A stretch of 60,000 nucleotides of DNA from Adiantum capillus-veneris (Eukaryota > Streptophyta > Polypodiopsida > Polypodiales > Pteridaceae): NCBI GenBank assembly GCA_014529385.2, contig CM043967.1, positions 131,001 through 191,000 on the forward strand. Direction: 5' to 3'. Every line of letters starts with the position of its first letter. Position 1 is the first letter of the stretch. Shown here piece after piece: positions 11,906-21,819 of this stretch. The translations under genes were made by a program, and so were the position numbers. The notes under the pieces are model-generated. The model was not told where the DNA came from. It did no database searches and saw only the letters and a program-made list of their open reading frames with translations.

Positions 11906-13474
11906 TTATAAATCTTCATCTATAGTAGCTTCCAGCTCAATTTCTGGAGAGGAGGAAGCTTTTTCTTTTGTCTGATCCACATCTTTTTGCTTGCCTTTAT
12001 CAATTTGTGATATGGTTCCAGTGTTTTGGTGACCATCTGTTCTTTCTTCTTCTTCTTCTTCTTCTTCTTCACTGGGTGCTGTATGAACTCTCTCATCACG
12101 ATGTGAGCTCTCTGAATGCGAAGGAGAGTCAGCAGGTGGGGTTGATTTCCTCTCACTTGTCTCTGGCCTTGGAGATGGAGGTGGTGTTTCTTGATCTCGT
12201 GAAGTTGGCCTCAACTGATCTCTCAAAGTTTGAAGATCCTCCTCTTGTAGTAGCAATTCTGGTTCGTCCCTAGCATTTCTTTCTTGGATGTACCTCTCCA
12301 ACCAGTCCAACTCAAAAGCTGTGTTGTTCTTATTCTTTGTTCTCAATGTGTAAGTGCTACTAGAAGGTTTCCAAGTGGCGCCTACATCGCCTGGTAGAGA
12401 TCTCTCGAGAACAAATCCTTCTAGCATTCTTTCCATTTTTGCTACCTTCTGCAACCTGGTGTTGTTTTCCATTTCCGCTTTCCGCTTCTTTCGTCGGACA
12501 TCTTCCTCTTCAGTTATTCTTTCTTCTTCCATCTTTTCTTGTGTACTTCTGGTTACTCTTTCCAGCCTGCGTCCTCCAATGGTGTTAATAGAGGCCGGTA
12601 CTTTCCTTTGTGATCTGTCTTCGATATTCTCTCTTAATACCAGCCAGTCGTTCTGATGAGGAGCAGGTGGCAACTGATCTGCCGCACCTATGGCCTGGTA
12701 TATTACTCTCGTGAGGACTTCTCCTCCTGCAATGTAATTTGGTATGTCCTTCCGTAGCTTTGTCACTTCTTCAAACGGATATGATGCGTGATCTATATAG
12801 AACTCATGTGTCATTCCCATAGCCCATGTCAGTGTTGTTAAGATGCTCCCGTGTGGTGTAGTGTATCTTGGCGGTCTTTTGCTGTAGCTCAACAAACACT
12901 GATTGTATATCTGTGTCAGTTCTCTTACTTCTGGGTTTGCTATGAGTTCGAAAGAAGGCAGTTTGGACTTTTGCAAGTAGACTGTGAGGTTTTTCCTTCT
13001 TTCTCTCATGTTGGCTCCTTGATCAGACAATTTCAATGCCTCCTTGATGATCTCCTTGGTGATCTGGATCTCCATCACTTCATTATCCATGCCTGCCACT
13101 CTGCAAGTTCCATCTTCTTGGATAATCTCAATTAGGTGTTGTACCCTCTTGAAATCTATCCCCACTGGTGGTAGCGAGACAAAGTTCCACAAGCCAACTT
13201 TTTTGAGACATGACCTTTGCGGTGATCTTTTCAGGTAATTTTCTGCCTCCTTGGGGATCATCACTGTATCCACTAAATTTCTTTTGTCATCCACGTATGA
13301 ACCTTGATAGATTTGAAAGGCTACTGCCTGTTGCACGTCTGCAGGTATCCAGGTGGCCGCTGGCTTTAGTGAATTGGGTAGAAGTGCATAGGGTATTGCA
13401 CCTTCCATTTCCAGGTTCTTACATTTTCTTTTTCCTGGAGAAGCATCCATGGATCCTGTATTCACAAATAACAA
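11906..13474 (-). CDS. Accessory frame of element A, N-terminal segment (522 aa)
   Basis: The natural start is probably the ATG within GSMDASPGKRK, about eight codons inside the listed start (near 13450). Residues 60-300 look like a folded domain (LWNFVSLPPVGIDFKRVQ, TKEIIKEALKLSDQG, ILTTLTWAMGMTHEFYI). It loosely recalls the domain of unknown function in plant retroelement accessory ORFs (Athila ORF1-like), but I cannot confirm that. The C-terminal third is disordered, with Pro/Ser/Glu and a run of eight Glu encoded by a trinucleotide repeat near 12050. It ends with TAA at 11906-11908 followed by CAG TCA ATG, and the frame then continues. An AG acceptor-like site (TGTGAATACAG) lies just before the ATG, so expression from a spliced RNA is possible. 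Confidence 0.65.
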   Translation of the reverse strand: MLFVNTGSMDASPGKRKCKNLEMEGAIPYALLPNSLKPAATWIPADVQQAVAFQIYQGSYVDDKRNLVDTVMIPKEAENYLKRSPQRSCLKKVGLWNFVSLPPVGIDFKRVQHLIEIIQEDGTCRVAGMDNEVMEIQITKEIIKEALKLSDQGANMRERRKNLTVYLQKSKLPSFELIANPEVRELTQIYNQCLLSYSKRPPRYTTPHGSILTTLTWAMGMTHEFYIDHASYPFEEVTKLRKDIPNYIAGGEVLTRVIYQAIGAADQLPPAPHQNDWLVLRENIEDRSQRKVPASINTIGGRRLERVTRSTQEKMEEERITEEEDVRRKKRKAEMENNTRLQKVAKMERMLEGFVLERSLPGDVGATWKPSSSTYTLRTKNKNNTAFELDWLERYIQERNARDEPELLLQEEDLQTLRDQLRPTSRDQETPPPSPRPETSERKSTPPADSPSHSESSHRDERVHTAPSEEEEEEEEERTDGHQNTGTISQIDKGKQKDVDQTKEKASSSPEIELEATIDEDL

Positions 13475-15959
13475 TTAATGTACAAACATAGTACTTCTCT
13501 TCTAAATTGATTACCACTTAATCATGCATCTAGATGAGCCTTTTTAATCCCAAGATGAGTTAAGGTAAAATGTTATCAGATAGACAAGCTCTTCCATTGT
13601 GCGACTCTGACGGCTTCAAATTAATGTTGTTGGTGAAGGAGAACAAGTCCAAATGCCTTGAAATTTTGTGTGGTGTATGTTCATAGGGCATGTAAGGTCA
13701 CCCTATAGTCCCAAACTGAAAATCAGTTCATTTGCAATTTCTGCCTAGTCTATCACGATAGACTGGCCATCTTTTGACAAGGGTCCTATTTTGCAGTTGT
13801 GACTCCACTAGTTGGTTTCTCATACCTTGCACATGATCTGGTCCCAATTCCACCTCAAATGAATGTCAAGTGACCCCTTTTTGGATCAACTCCCATTTTT
13901 TCCAGACTCCTTCCAAGGAGATGTTGGTCTATCTCCTTCATTTTGTGTTGTTTTGGGTTCAAACTTAGTGGGTAGTCTTCTTGCATCATGCTGAAGCCAA
14001 CTGTTAATTCTAATTTTTGATATGATGGCCTAGTATCACTCTGCTTAGTCTATTCCGATAGACTGGAACTTAGTGTCATTTTGTCATCTTTTGGCTATGT
14101 GATCCTCTATCTGCCTTCTCCTAGTTGATGTAAGGTTGCCTGACCTCTCACATGTGAATTTTAACTGTTTGCCCTTGAGATGTCTTGTTCTGACTCTGAG
14201 TTGCTGTCATGTCTATCTCGACTTGCCATATGAGTCCATCCTGTCACCAAATTTGGTGTACTGCCTCCATATGCTTCCCCAAGTCTATCTTGTGAAAATT
14301 TTGAAAAGCCTTTCCCCCAAAGATTATAATAGTAAGTCTATCGCGATAGACTAGGTTACTTGGCTAAAAGAGATCCATTTTGCACTTTGATTTGATAATG
14401 GTGGTTATTATTCCTTGTTAGTACCCCTCATGAAGTCAAAATCAAAATTTTACTTGTCTAATTGTAATAGCAAGTCTATCGCGATAGACTAAGTACCTAG
14501 TCATTTTTACAAATTTTTTGATGTTAGTTGACCACAATGGTGTTAGTAGGCTCTCGTAGACACACACATCAAGTTTTAATCAATTTAGAAGAGTGTACTC
14601 CCTGTTTGCAGCATTTAGCTGGTTCTGGAGTCGAAGTAGACCACTTAAGTGATGGTCGCCGTTCCTTTTGGTCATTGTATGACTCCGGCTGTCTTTTATT
14701 TCCTTTTGACCTTCCGTCAGAGCAGTCAGTTGTTGTTTTGGTGTTTACATCACCAAGAACGACCATTTGGAAATCTTTCTGGCCTGTTGCTGGCATTTGC
14801 CCTAGTGGAAGAGCTTTTTCTTGAGTGGACACATTCCAACTCGTAGTTGACCTCTTTTGGATGTACGTTGTTAAATTTGGTGTCATTTTGTCACTTGGTC
14901 GGCCCGTTAGAGTATCGTGACGCTTTGCGCAGTTTCCGTCAGATAGGGACTTTAGGCTCCGTTTTGACGAACTTTTTCATGGTCTAACCATTAGTCGGTT
15001 TGTCGAGGTTATTGGCTTGCTGCCTATGAGTTTTGGCTCATTTCCGATCACTTTGGTTCAGGTGCCCTTTTGCAGATCCTATGAAATTAGGGTTTTTTGG
15101 GCGGCTTCCTTCACGCTTTCCAAGGTCATAGGCTTGATCCCTAGGCTATAGGCATTGTGCCTTTCAATTTGGTTGCATTTGGTGGCCTCTAGGTCTTCCT
15201 AACAACCGGTCTACCGTATGTGTGCACAGGTTGTGATCGTGATGCTGGCGAGGTTTTGCGACTAACTGAAGTAAACAACACTTAGAGTCAGTGTTGACGA
15301 GCATACCTCTTATATCTGATGTCGATCTGGTGACCGTGCGCGATGGATGAGCTCCTGGAAGTCCCAACTGCTGTAGGGAGCTCTCTCTCTCTCACAATGG
15401 AAAATGACTCAAATGAGAGATTTCTAGCCTAGCCTCTCTATATGTGATCGAGACTCCGACACGAAATTTTCCCATCTTTTACCTGTGGCCATAAATTTTT
15501 GCGAGATGCGGTTTAGGCTCGCAAATTTCCTGATTTGGACCTCGGTTGCTCCAGTTCTACAATTTTTGCAGATTTCTCCTGTTGGAGGTCCCGTCATGAC
15601 GGTGGTCATTTTTGCCCTATCACCTTTGCAGTCCCTATTTTTTCTGTGTCTTCTTTACCTTGCTCTGATTAGGCATCTCTTCTGTTGTGTTTCCATCTGG
15701 ATTACGGATTTTTTTCTATATTTTTTTCTAGAAAATGGCTAAAATAAAGCAAATAAATCCCAAAATAACCCGAAAATAGCAATTCTAACCTATAAAAGTA
15801 CCGATGAGAAGAAAAACACTTTGTAGCTTACTTTTCTTTTGTCTATGTACATTCTCACTCATAATCGTCAACCTTGGCCTATTTTTTGCTGTTTTTCGAC
15901 GTTGTTTTTTGCCAGATTTGACTCTCTTTATAGTATATACACATCCCTAGGGGCTCATA
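13475..15959 (-). other. Non-coding internal region of element A with palindromes
   Basis: About 2.5 kb between the pol remnant and the accessory frame. I recognise no protein here; the small frames on both strands resemble nothing. The distinctive content is four copies of an 18-bp palindrome between 13747 and 14490, annotated separately. The rest is AT-moderate sequence without obvious repeats, apart from a short CT run near 15385. Confidence 0.7.
13747..14490. repeat. Reiterated 18-bp palindromes, element A
   Basis: AGTCTATCGCGATAGACT occurs perfectly at 14335-14352 and 14473-14490, and with one or two central changes at 13747-13764 (TATCACGATA) and 14047-14064 (TATTCCGATA). Spacings are 300, 288 and 138 bp. 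A partial copy (CAGTCGCGATAGACTCAG) lies in the LTR near 9411. The arms are conserved better than the surroundings, which suggests a selected DNA-binding or RNA-pairing site. The function is unknown. Confidence 0.85.
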
Positions 15960-16140
15960 TATGATCATTTGGTCCCCATTTCTAATTAATTACAAGGGCA
16001 TATTCTTTTTCCCAAAATCACACAATAAAAACGCAAAAATGGTTGAAAAATTAATCACAAACATTGCCCTCTAATATATGACGTGAGTCCGCATTTGGAA
16101 TGCCTCGCCCCCTCCTAGTTGGAGTCCTCCCGGACGACAG
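15960..16140 (-). promoter_or_regulatory. Conserved block with internal polypurine tract and hairpin, element A
   Basis: On the minus strand a purine tract (complement of 16104-16118, CTAGGAGGGGGCGAG) is followed at once by an inverted repeat GCATT-CCA-AATGC (16091-16103) and a block that reads TTAGAGGGCAATGTTTGTGA. The same order and much of the sequence recur in element C at 33085-33340. The tract resembles the true PPT of both elements, so it may act as a second, internal plus-strand primer. That role is inference. Confidence 0.6.
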
Positions 16141-16303
16141 GGTATCGTCAAGGGTATGTGCTGTGCATGTGTGTGAACTCGTGCTAATGTAGGCCTTGTA
16201 ATGTAGCCCTATATGCATGTACAATCAATGCATGTATAAAGAATTTATGCGGTGTAAGAGGAAGGTATAAGCGATTCGCTTAGTGGCATTTGTCGTTGAG
16301 GTT

Positions 16304-16855
16304 TCATATGGTGGCCTGAGTTGGCTGGCAGATTTTCTTGCCAAGAAGAAGTTGTAAATCTGCCGCTCTTTGTTTGATTGTTTTCCACTGTTTTTGAATT
16401 GGCGTATGTGGATCCTTTGAAGTCGATATTGTTGTATATTTTGTTGCATTTTCTGGTGGAACATTCTTTGTTTTCCATTGGATGACTTGGGTCTTATAGA
16501 TCCTTGTAGTTATTGTTGTAGATTCTGCTTGTTTCCTCGTGCTGATTGCATGATTTGGCTTGGCAGTGATAGTTGTAGATAACTGCTTGTGGGTCATCTT
16601 TGGCCTCCATACTTGTGTTGTTGGCACGTTCTGAATTGGTAATTTTGGCCGCCATACCAATATAGTCCGTTGCGTATTCAACTGATTGACTATGGTTCTT
16701 TGAAGCTTTGCTAGCTTTTGGTGTTTTGTCTGCTCTTCTGCCTTCTTTTTCATAGGAATTAGGCTGTCTTGCCTTATCCAAACTTTATATTTCCGCTTTT
16801 GATGGAATTGTGACTCGGCTAGATCTGTACGCCGTACCCAAACTTGCCTGGTTCT
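16304..16855 (-). pseudogene. Trp-rich basic tail after the retropepsin-like domain, element A
   Basis: This continues the frame of the protease-like domain past TAG at 16856-16858 and ends at TGA 16304. It is highly basic (Lys, Arg, Gln, Thr) and repeats a short motif centred on Trp: RQVWVRR, YKVWIRQ, LVWRPK, TQVWRPK and VIQWKTK. Element C has the better-preserved version (W-I/V-P-K, seven copies) after its own protease. The charge and repetition suggest nucleic-acid binding or a scaffold role, which is inference. No zinc knuckle is present. Confidence 0.6.
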
Positions 16856-17566
16856 CTACATGGTTGTTGATTTTTGATAATACGTTTCTGGACATTTAAA
16901 CTCTGTTTGTTGTTGGTCAATGCCTTGCGGATGTATTGACTCCTGTCTCCTCCTTGACATGTATTGGTCATATGATAAGAAAGGTTCTGAAAAGTTTTCA
17001 TTTCGGAACAATGCTTCATTAGTATCCAAATCAATGAATACCCTGTTAGCTTTCATCCATGACACTGCTAAGATACACGACGTTGTTGATCTACTTGGTG
17101 GCAATACATGGAACTTTGTAGTGTACGGGTGTGCCTGCACTGTGATTGGTAATATAATAGACCACAACGTGGTCACCTCATCACCCGATGCTACTTTCAA
17201 CCGGTGTGTCTCTGGGATCGTCCTCATTGGTCCAAGTTTCTGAAAGAGCTCAAAGCTGATGACACTCATTTTTGCTCCAGTGTCAAGCAATGCATAGATT
17301 TCAACTTGTTATGTGCCTGCATAAGCTTTTATGTAAGGACTACACCACGTCTCTTCCAACTTGTCAATGGTGCTATCGTCCTGATCCCTAAAGTTTGTTA
17401 TGGTCTTTTCTAATTCTTCGCTTTGTATATCCGCTTCGATTTTTTGAAATGTCGAAAGAGGATATTTGTCAGTCATCGTTGGGGTGACCATGTTTATTGT
17501 CCTGAGAAACTGCTTTCATTTAGCAATGCTTTCCTTGGCTTCTTGTTGTGCCTGGTCCTGAATTCT
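16856..17566 (-). pseudogene. Retropepsin-like aspartic protease domain downstream of integrase, element A
   Basis: The catalytic motif LLDTGAKMSVIS has its Asp codon at 17282-17284. It is followed by the beta-strand pattern and SCILAVSWMKANRVFIDL, which matches the retropepsin flap-to-C-terminal region (normally ILG). The domain is about 110-145 residues, the usual size. It lies in the same frame as the integrase upstream, linked by about 85 residues with stops TGA 17516 and TAA 17309. Ty3/gypsy proteases normally lie between Gag and RT; here the domain is C-terminal to integrase. Whether a second protease existed in the lost 5' part cannot be seen. Stops make it non-functional as it stands. 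Confidence 0.7.
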
Positions 17567-18192
17567 TTATTGTTCCTGTCTATAGGCTTTTCCATAATGC
17601 AATTGAAACAACATTTCTGGTGTTAAAGGTAGATGATATTTTTTTAAACGACATCCACTAATCCATTTCGGCATTTCTTTTCCATCTAGAGTCGACAGTT
17701 TTACTGCTCCGCTGGACGATATTTCTTGGACCAAATAAGGCCCCATTTCCCGTTTCTTTAGCTTTTTGGCATGGTGTTTAAGGGTGTATACTAAGACATA
17801 GTCGCTCGTTTTAAAGTCCTTGTTCTTGACATGTTTGTCAAAAAACTCTTTCTGTTGTCTTTTTTTTGCATATATGGCTGCTACAGCATTGAGTCGTAAC
17901 TCATCTAATTTTTCAAGGTCTTCTAACCGTTCTAAAAGCTAATGCCCCGTCCAATCCAATTGTGTGGCTACCCTTAGTGTGGGAATCAAAAATTCAATAG
18001 GCAATATTGCATTTATCCCATATACCATATTAAATGGCGTAGCATTGAGTGTTGTTTTATATGCAACTCGATATGCCCACAATGCCGAATATAGCATTTG
18101 ATCCCAGTCCGTTCTTGTTTCACTAACCAGTTTTGTAAGAACTGTGCACAATATTTTGTTTGTCACTTCTGGTTGACCATTGGCTTGTGGAT
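17567..18192 (-). pseudogene. Integrase C-terminal part, Ty3/gypsy, element A (truncated)
   Basis: The fragment begins at the integrase motif PQANGQPEVTN, which carries the final Glu of the D-D-E triad. It continues through ALWAYRVAYKTTLNATPF and MVYGINAILPIEF, typical of Ty3/gypsy integrase. After an in-frame TAG at 17939 it continues with LERLEDLEKLDELRLNA and ends with MGPYLVQEISSSGAVKL and GCRLKKYH before TAA at 17567. There is no chromodomain, as in Tat/Athila-like lineages. The catalytic Asp residues and zinc-binding domain are missing because fragment B begins at 18193. Confidence 0.85.
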
Positions 18193-19806
18193 TGTAATGG
18201 AATTTGCCTATTCAATTTGAGAGTAGCGGAAATTAATGAGAATACTTTCAAGAAATGATTTTGTGAGCATAGCGGGTAGACATAATTGAAGATAGCAACA
18301 TAATCATAGCAATTAGTTAACTTGGCATACACAATACTTTTGCAAGAGAGAGAATTTAGAGAACATGACAACAGTTGAGGACCGGATTTATGTAGATCCG
18401 GTCCCCCCTCCAATAGGTATTTGTATTATGATTTCTCCCATAAAGAGAGACTTGTTACAATACATTCTTTGTGTTCCTTGTGACCTAGGTGAAGCAATGA
18501 AGATGGAAAGCTTCATGCATAACCATCATAGCATAACCTAAACTTGAAGAAAGCTTTAACTATACCAAGCCTCAGTCCCAAGACCTCAAACACCTTCGAA
18601 GGTGGAGAGAGCTAGCAGGGAATGAGGGTAGGGAAGAGGAAGAAGAAACTTTTAATACGAGAAAGAGCTAGTTCCTCACTTATCATAACTCTTGAGCTAG
18701 CATACATAATAGCATAGTAATGAAGAAGAAGGAGATGACAAGCTCAAGCATTGAAGCATGGCTCTTGGTTGGATTTGCACTCCATAGCCAAGAGTAATGG
18801 TGTAGGCTCTCAACCTCTACTTGCTTGGAGAGGGAGCTCTTGCCCTTTGCATAGCACACAATGAGAGTGTTTGTGAGTGTGTGTGGGTGAGTATACCCCC
18901 TAAGCACCCCCCTAGCTTGCTTGGGTCGACCCCCCCTTGTAGCTCATGCTTGAAGCTCATTGGACCCTTCCAGGCCTAGCCAATCACAAGCAGGAGCCAT
19001 TACATGCAACAGGGGTAGCCTTGGGACAAGTGTCCCCCTTTCCCCTTTGAGAGAGAGGACTTGATAAATGCAAAATCAATTAATTAAATATCCTAAATTA
19101 TCATCGGACCCCTTGGGTGGCCAACCAATAGGCTTCAGGCACACCATGAGGGCAACATGAGGAGGAACTTGACAAGTGTCCTTGCTGCCTCTTCAAGCTG
19201 GGGCTTCCCTTGTGTTTGTGTGTGTGTGTGTGGTCTCTCTCATCCCCCCCCCTTGTAGGCTTGCCCCCCTCCTTGTAGGGATCTTTTTGACTTTGGATGA
19301 GCAAGCCCCTTAGTCATCAAGCATGACTAAGAACTTGAAGTAGGGGGTGTTCCCACAAGCATCTCAGGCAAGCTTCTCAAGGCACCTCAAGCACCTTAAT
19401 CATGCACCAAGTCAAGCACCTCAAGCATGGAGCCAGTCAAGAACCTCAAGAATCTTAATCAAGCACCTCAAGCAGGACAAGCACCTCAAGCACGACAAGC
19501 ACATCGAGCTTGGGCCGGGTTCCCACCTCAAGCTCAGCCCTAGCTTACCTAAGGTCAAAGGACTTTTACACACATTATTGGAGGTCTTCAATGAAGCTAA
19601 CCCTAAAGTCTTATGCTCCATTGGTTAGCCTTGCTCTTGATAGACCATCTCCCATTTGGGCCCCTTTACTATTGGCCCCGTGTTGAGATAGATCTATAAG
19701 CACATATCTATATCTTAACACTTGTTCCCGTTTATTCTCCCACATTAAGTGATCAATTTAATATGAGAAAATCATTTGGGTTGGTTAGATATTAGATTTT
19801 ATGACA
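18193..19806 (-). repeat. 3' LTR of fragment B
   Basis: About 1614 bp, from TGTAATGG to TTATGACA. It shares with the D LTR the segments AGCGGAAATTA, the GGACCGG hairpin (18379-18404, perfect 9-bp arms), CT/GT-rich tracts and ATTGG/CCAAT pairs (18959/18980 and a mutated 19103/19125). It is divergent from D, so it belongs to an older or sister subfamily. Confidence 0.88.
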
Positions 19807-19820
19807 TTACCTCTCTCTTG
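19807..19820 (-). promoter_or_regulatory. Polypurine tract of fragment B
   Basis: CAAGAGAGAGGTAA on the minus strand abuts the LTR end. It is identical to the tract of element D at 39494-39507, which supports the shared family. Confidence 0.75.
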
Positions 19821-20166
19821 AAATCATAGTCGTCCTCGACTATGAGTTAGAAGAGATAAAGCCTTAGTCATTAGTCAATCGTACTTAGCGGGTAGAGGAT
19901 CCCTTTTTTACCCTACGACATCTTTCCAAGATGGATGACTAATCCATTTGGTGCTTGGGAGACATAGCTGCCGCAAGCATGTTTGCTCTTTAGTCCATTT
20001 CATTCTCTCAAAGTAGAGTGATAAATTCTACTTGTTGTTTGAGAGACGTCGTCATCACAAACATGATTCTAAGCATGCATACTAGTTAAATTTGTGCACA
20101 ATTAAAAAGAGGACTAGTCTTATAAGACAAAAACATGAGTCATTTAAAAGAAATTTGTACATTTGC

Positions 20167-20445
20167 TTACTCTAATGTAGCATTGTAAGCATTGACAAGG
20201 TTCATACTATCCTTAAGTTGTACTCCTTGCATCCATTTAACATCTTCAAAAGGATAATTTTTGAGCTTAATAAGATACCGTCGGATTATCTTACCATGTC
20301 GTAGTACCTTGTCTTCATGCCGAAGGACAGCTTTGGGTTGTAGCACCTCTTCTTGGTCTTCGACTTTGGGAGGGTCTTCAATAATTGGTTCAATTGGTGG
20401 CTCTCCTTTGTAGGGCTTAAGTAGGCTTACATGAAAGGCATTGTG
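20167..20445 (-). pseudogene. Pol C-terminus with chromodomain, fragment B
   Basis: The last ~93 codons of a chromovirus polyprotein end in TAA at 20167. The residues correspond to the D protein from HVSLLKPYKGEPP through the chromodomain-like RRYLIK...YPFED...W to the final NAYNA. The fragment is open but cut at its N-terminal side at the junction with element A leader sequence. Confidence 0.82.
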
Positions 20446-21094
20446 GTTGGACTTATTTTGACCTTGGACTCAAGCACTTCACAAATTGCACTTTTCTATG
20501 GCAATTCACAACTCAAATGCACTTGACGTGACGCAAATTTGATGACACTTCATTTTAAACTTGTGAATATCAGTCGTACCTCATGACACAGTCACTTTAC
20601 CCTAGGCCAATGGTTATATCTCTTCTTGGCCTTGTTAGGTTCACTTAGTGTTCTCTTCTGACAATCACTTGTTTCTTTTTGTTGGTTTTGGTCGCAATTT
20701 TTATGTTTTCTCAAGTGTTGGATGATAAATTTCAATGTCTACTCTTTTCACCCCCTTCAAGGGTATATGGTGTGGGTTTTGCTTTCAAGGTATGCAAACA
20801 GCCTTATTGTTTCTTCTTTTTGTTTGTTTTTACGTTTTTACAGCGTTTTTCTACTCTACTTCTACACAAGTATAACAAGCACTCAAAACCAAAAACCATA
20901 ACTCCACATTATCCTACTTAACTAAATCTAACTAGTCATAGACCCTCGGCAAGACATAGGCTTCTTGGCTATCCACTAGACCTCAGGATACTCTATCCTG
21001 GATCTTGTTCTAAAAGTTCAAGCTCTCTATAGTCAAAACTAAAGTAAGCTAACCATCACACGAGTGACGTAGATCTCCCTACTTAAGGTCTTGT
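20446..21094 (-). other. Leader remnant of element A
   Basis: About 650 bp between the PBS and fragment B. The part nearest the PBS (about 20925-21094) aligns with the leader of element C just after its PBS at 25582-25760, sharing ACTCGTGTGATGGTT, GTGGATAGCCAAGAAGC and TCTTGCCGAGGGTCT. No coding sequence is recognisable. Confidence 0.75.
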
Positions 21095-21113
21095 GTCCCC
21101 GGCAACGGCGCCA
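21095..21113 (-). promoter_or_regulatory. Primer-binding site, Asp-tRNA type, element A
   Basis: On the minus strand TGGCGCCGTTGCCGGGGAC begins one base after the 5' LTR. Its first 18 bases are complementary to the 3' end of plant tRNA-Asp, the primer used by Athila-type elements. Confidence 0.9.
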
Positions 21114-21114
21114 A

Positions 21115-21738
21115 TGTTTTATGAAAAAATTACTCCCCTGTTCATGCTCTCAAGCACGACACAGACAATATACTTATCATCCGACGACACGACTAACCCG
21201 TAGGTGCACATAGGAAATCTCGTTAGCTTGTCAGGCTGAGACCAATCTACACATACGCACTTTCATGATGCATCAATCACTAACCCTAGTAGAATGCAAC
21301 CCACTCTATCCCTAAACGCTCACAACACCGTTTACACCTCCAATGAACTCGGAATCGCATCAAACTTATTAGTCACCATCCTCTCAATAGGATATACTTA
21401 CCTATAAGTCTAATCTCACCAGATTTGAACCCTAGTTATCTCGATTACAGTCATGATAGACTCACAGGTCATAATCCAAAAGTGGGCGAAACATAAGTCT
21501 ATGAATATCTATGTGTAGCTAATCTCTTTCTCTTTCCATAGAGCACTTGATTGTTGAAAACAAACACTGTTTGTGTTACTTACAAGCAAAACAAGCTCGA
21601 GGGAGGGTCGATCGCGAATAGCTCAAAAATATGAATGTGTGGCGTGGGTGCGTAGCTCTCGGAGAGACTACCACGATGATGTGGTCACGTCGTGAATCTA
21701 GTGAGGGAGAAGCGCGTGGCGAAGAGGATAAGACATAC

Positions 21739-21819
<81 letters not shown>

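Larger units (their letters stand above)
18193..20445 (-). mobile_element. Fragment B: 3' end of a D-like chromovirus inside element A
   Basis: The fragment has a full LTR (18193-19806), a polypurine tract and the last 90-odd codons of pol, similar over its whole length to 37903-40130 of element D. Similarity stops abruptly within GCATTGTG near 20445. On one side it abuts A integrase and on the other the A leader. No second LTR is present, so no target duplication can be tested. The simplest reading is insertion of a D-like element into A followed by a deletion that removed both the B 5' part and A gag-RT. Confidence 0.85.

Noticed and set aside
11364-13491. Several plus-strand frames of 64-148 residues
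   Set aside because: Antisense shadows of the long accessory frame of element A, with Ser/Phe/Leu-rich composition typical of reversed coiled-coil codons.
14528-14886. Overlapping ~100-residue frames on both strands
   Set aside because: No similarity recognised and no supporting context; they lie in the non-coding region of element A.
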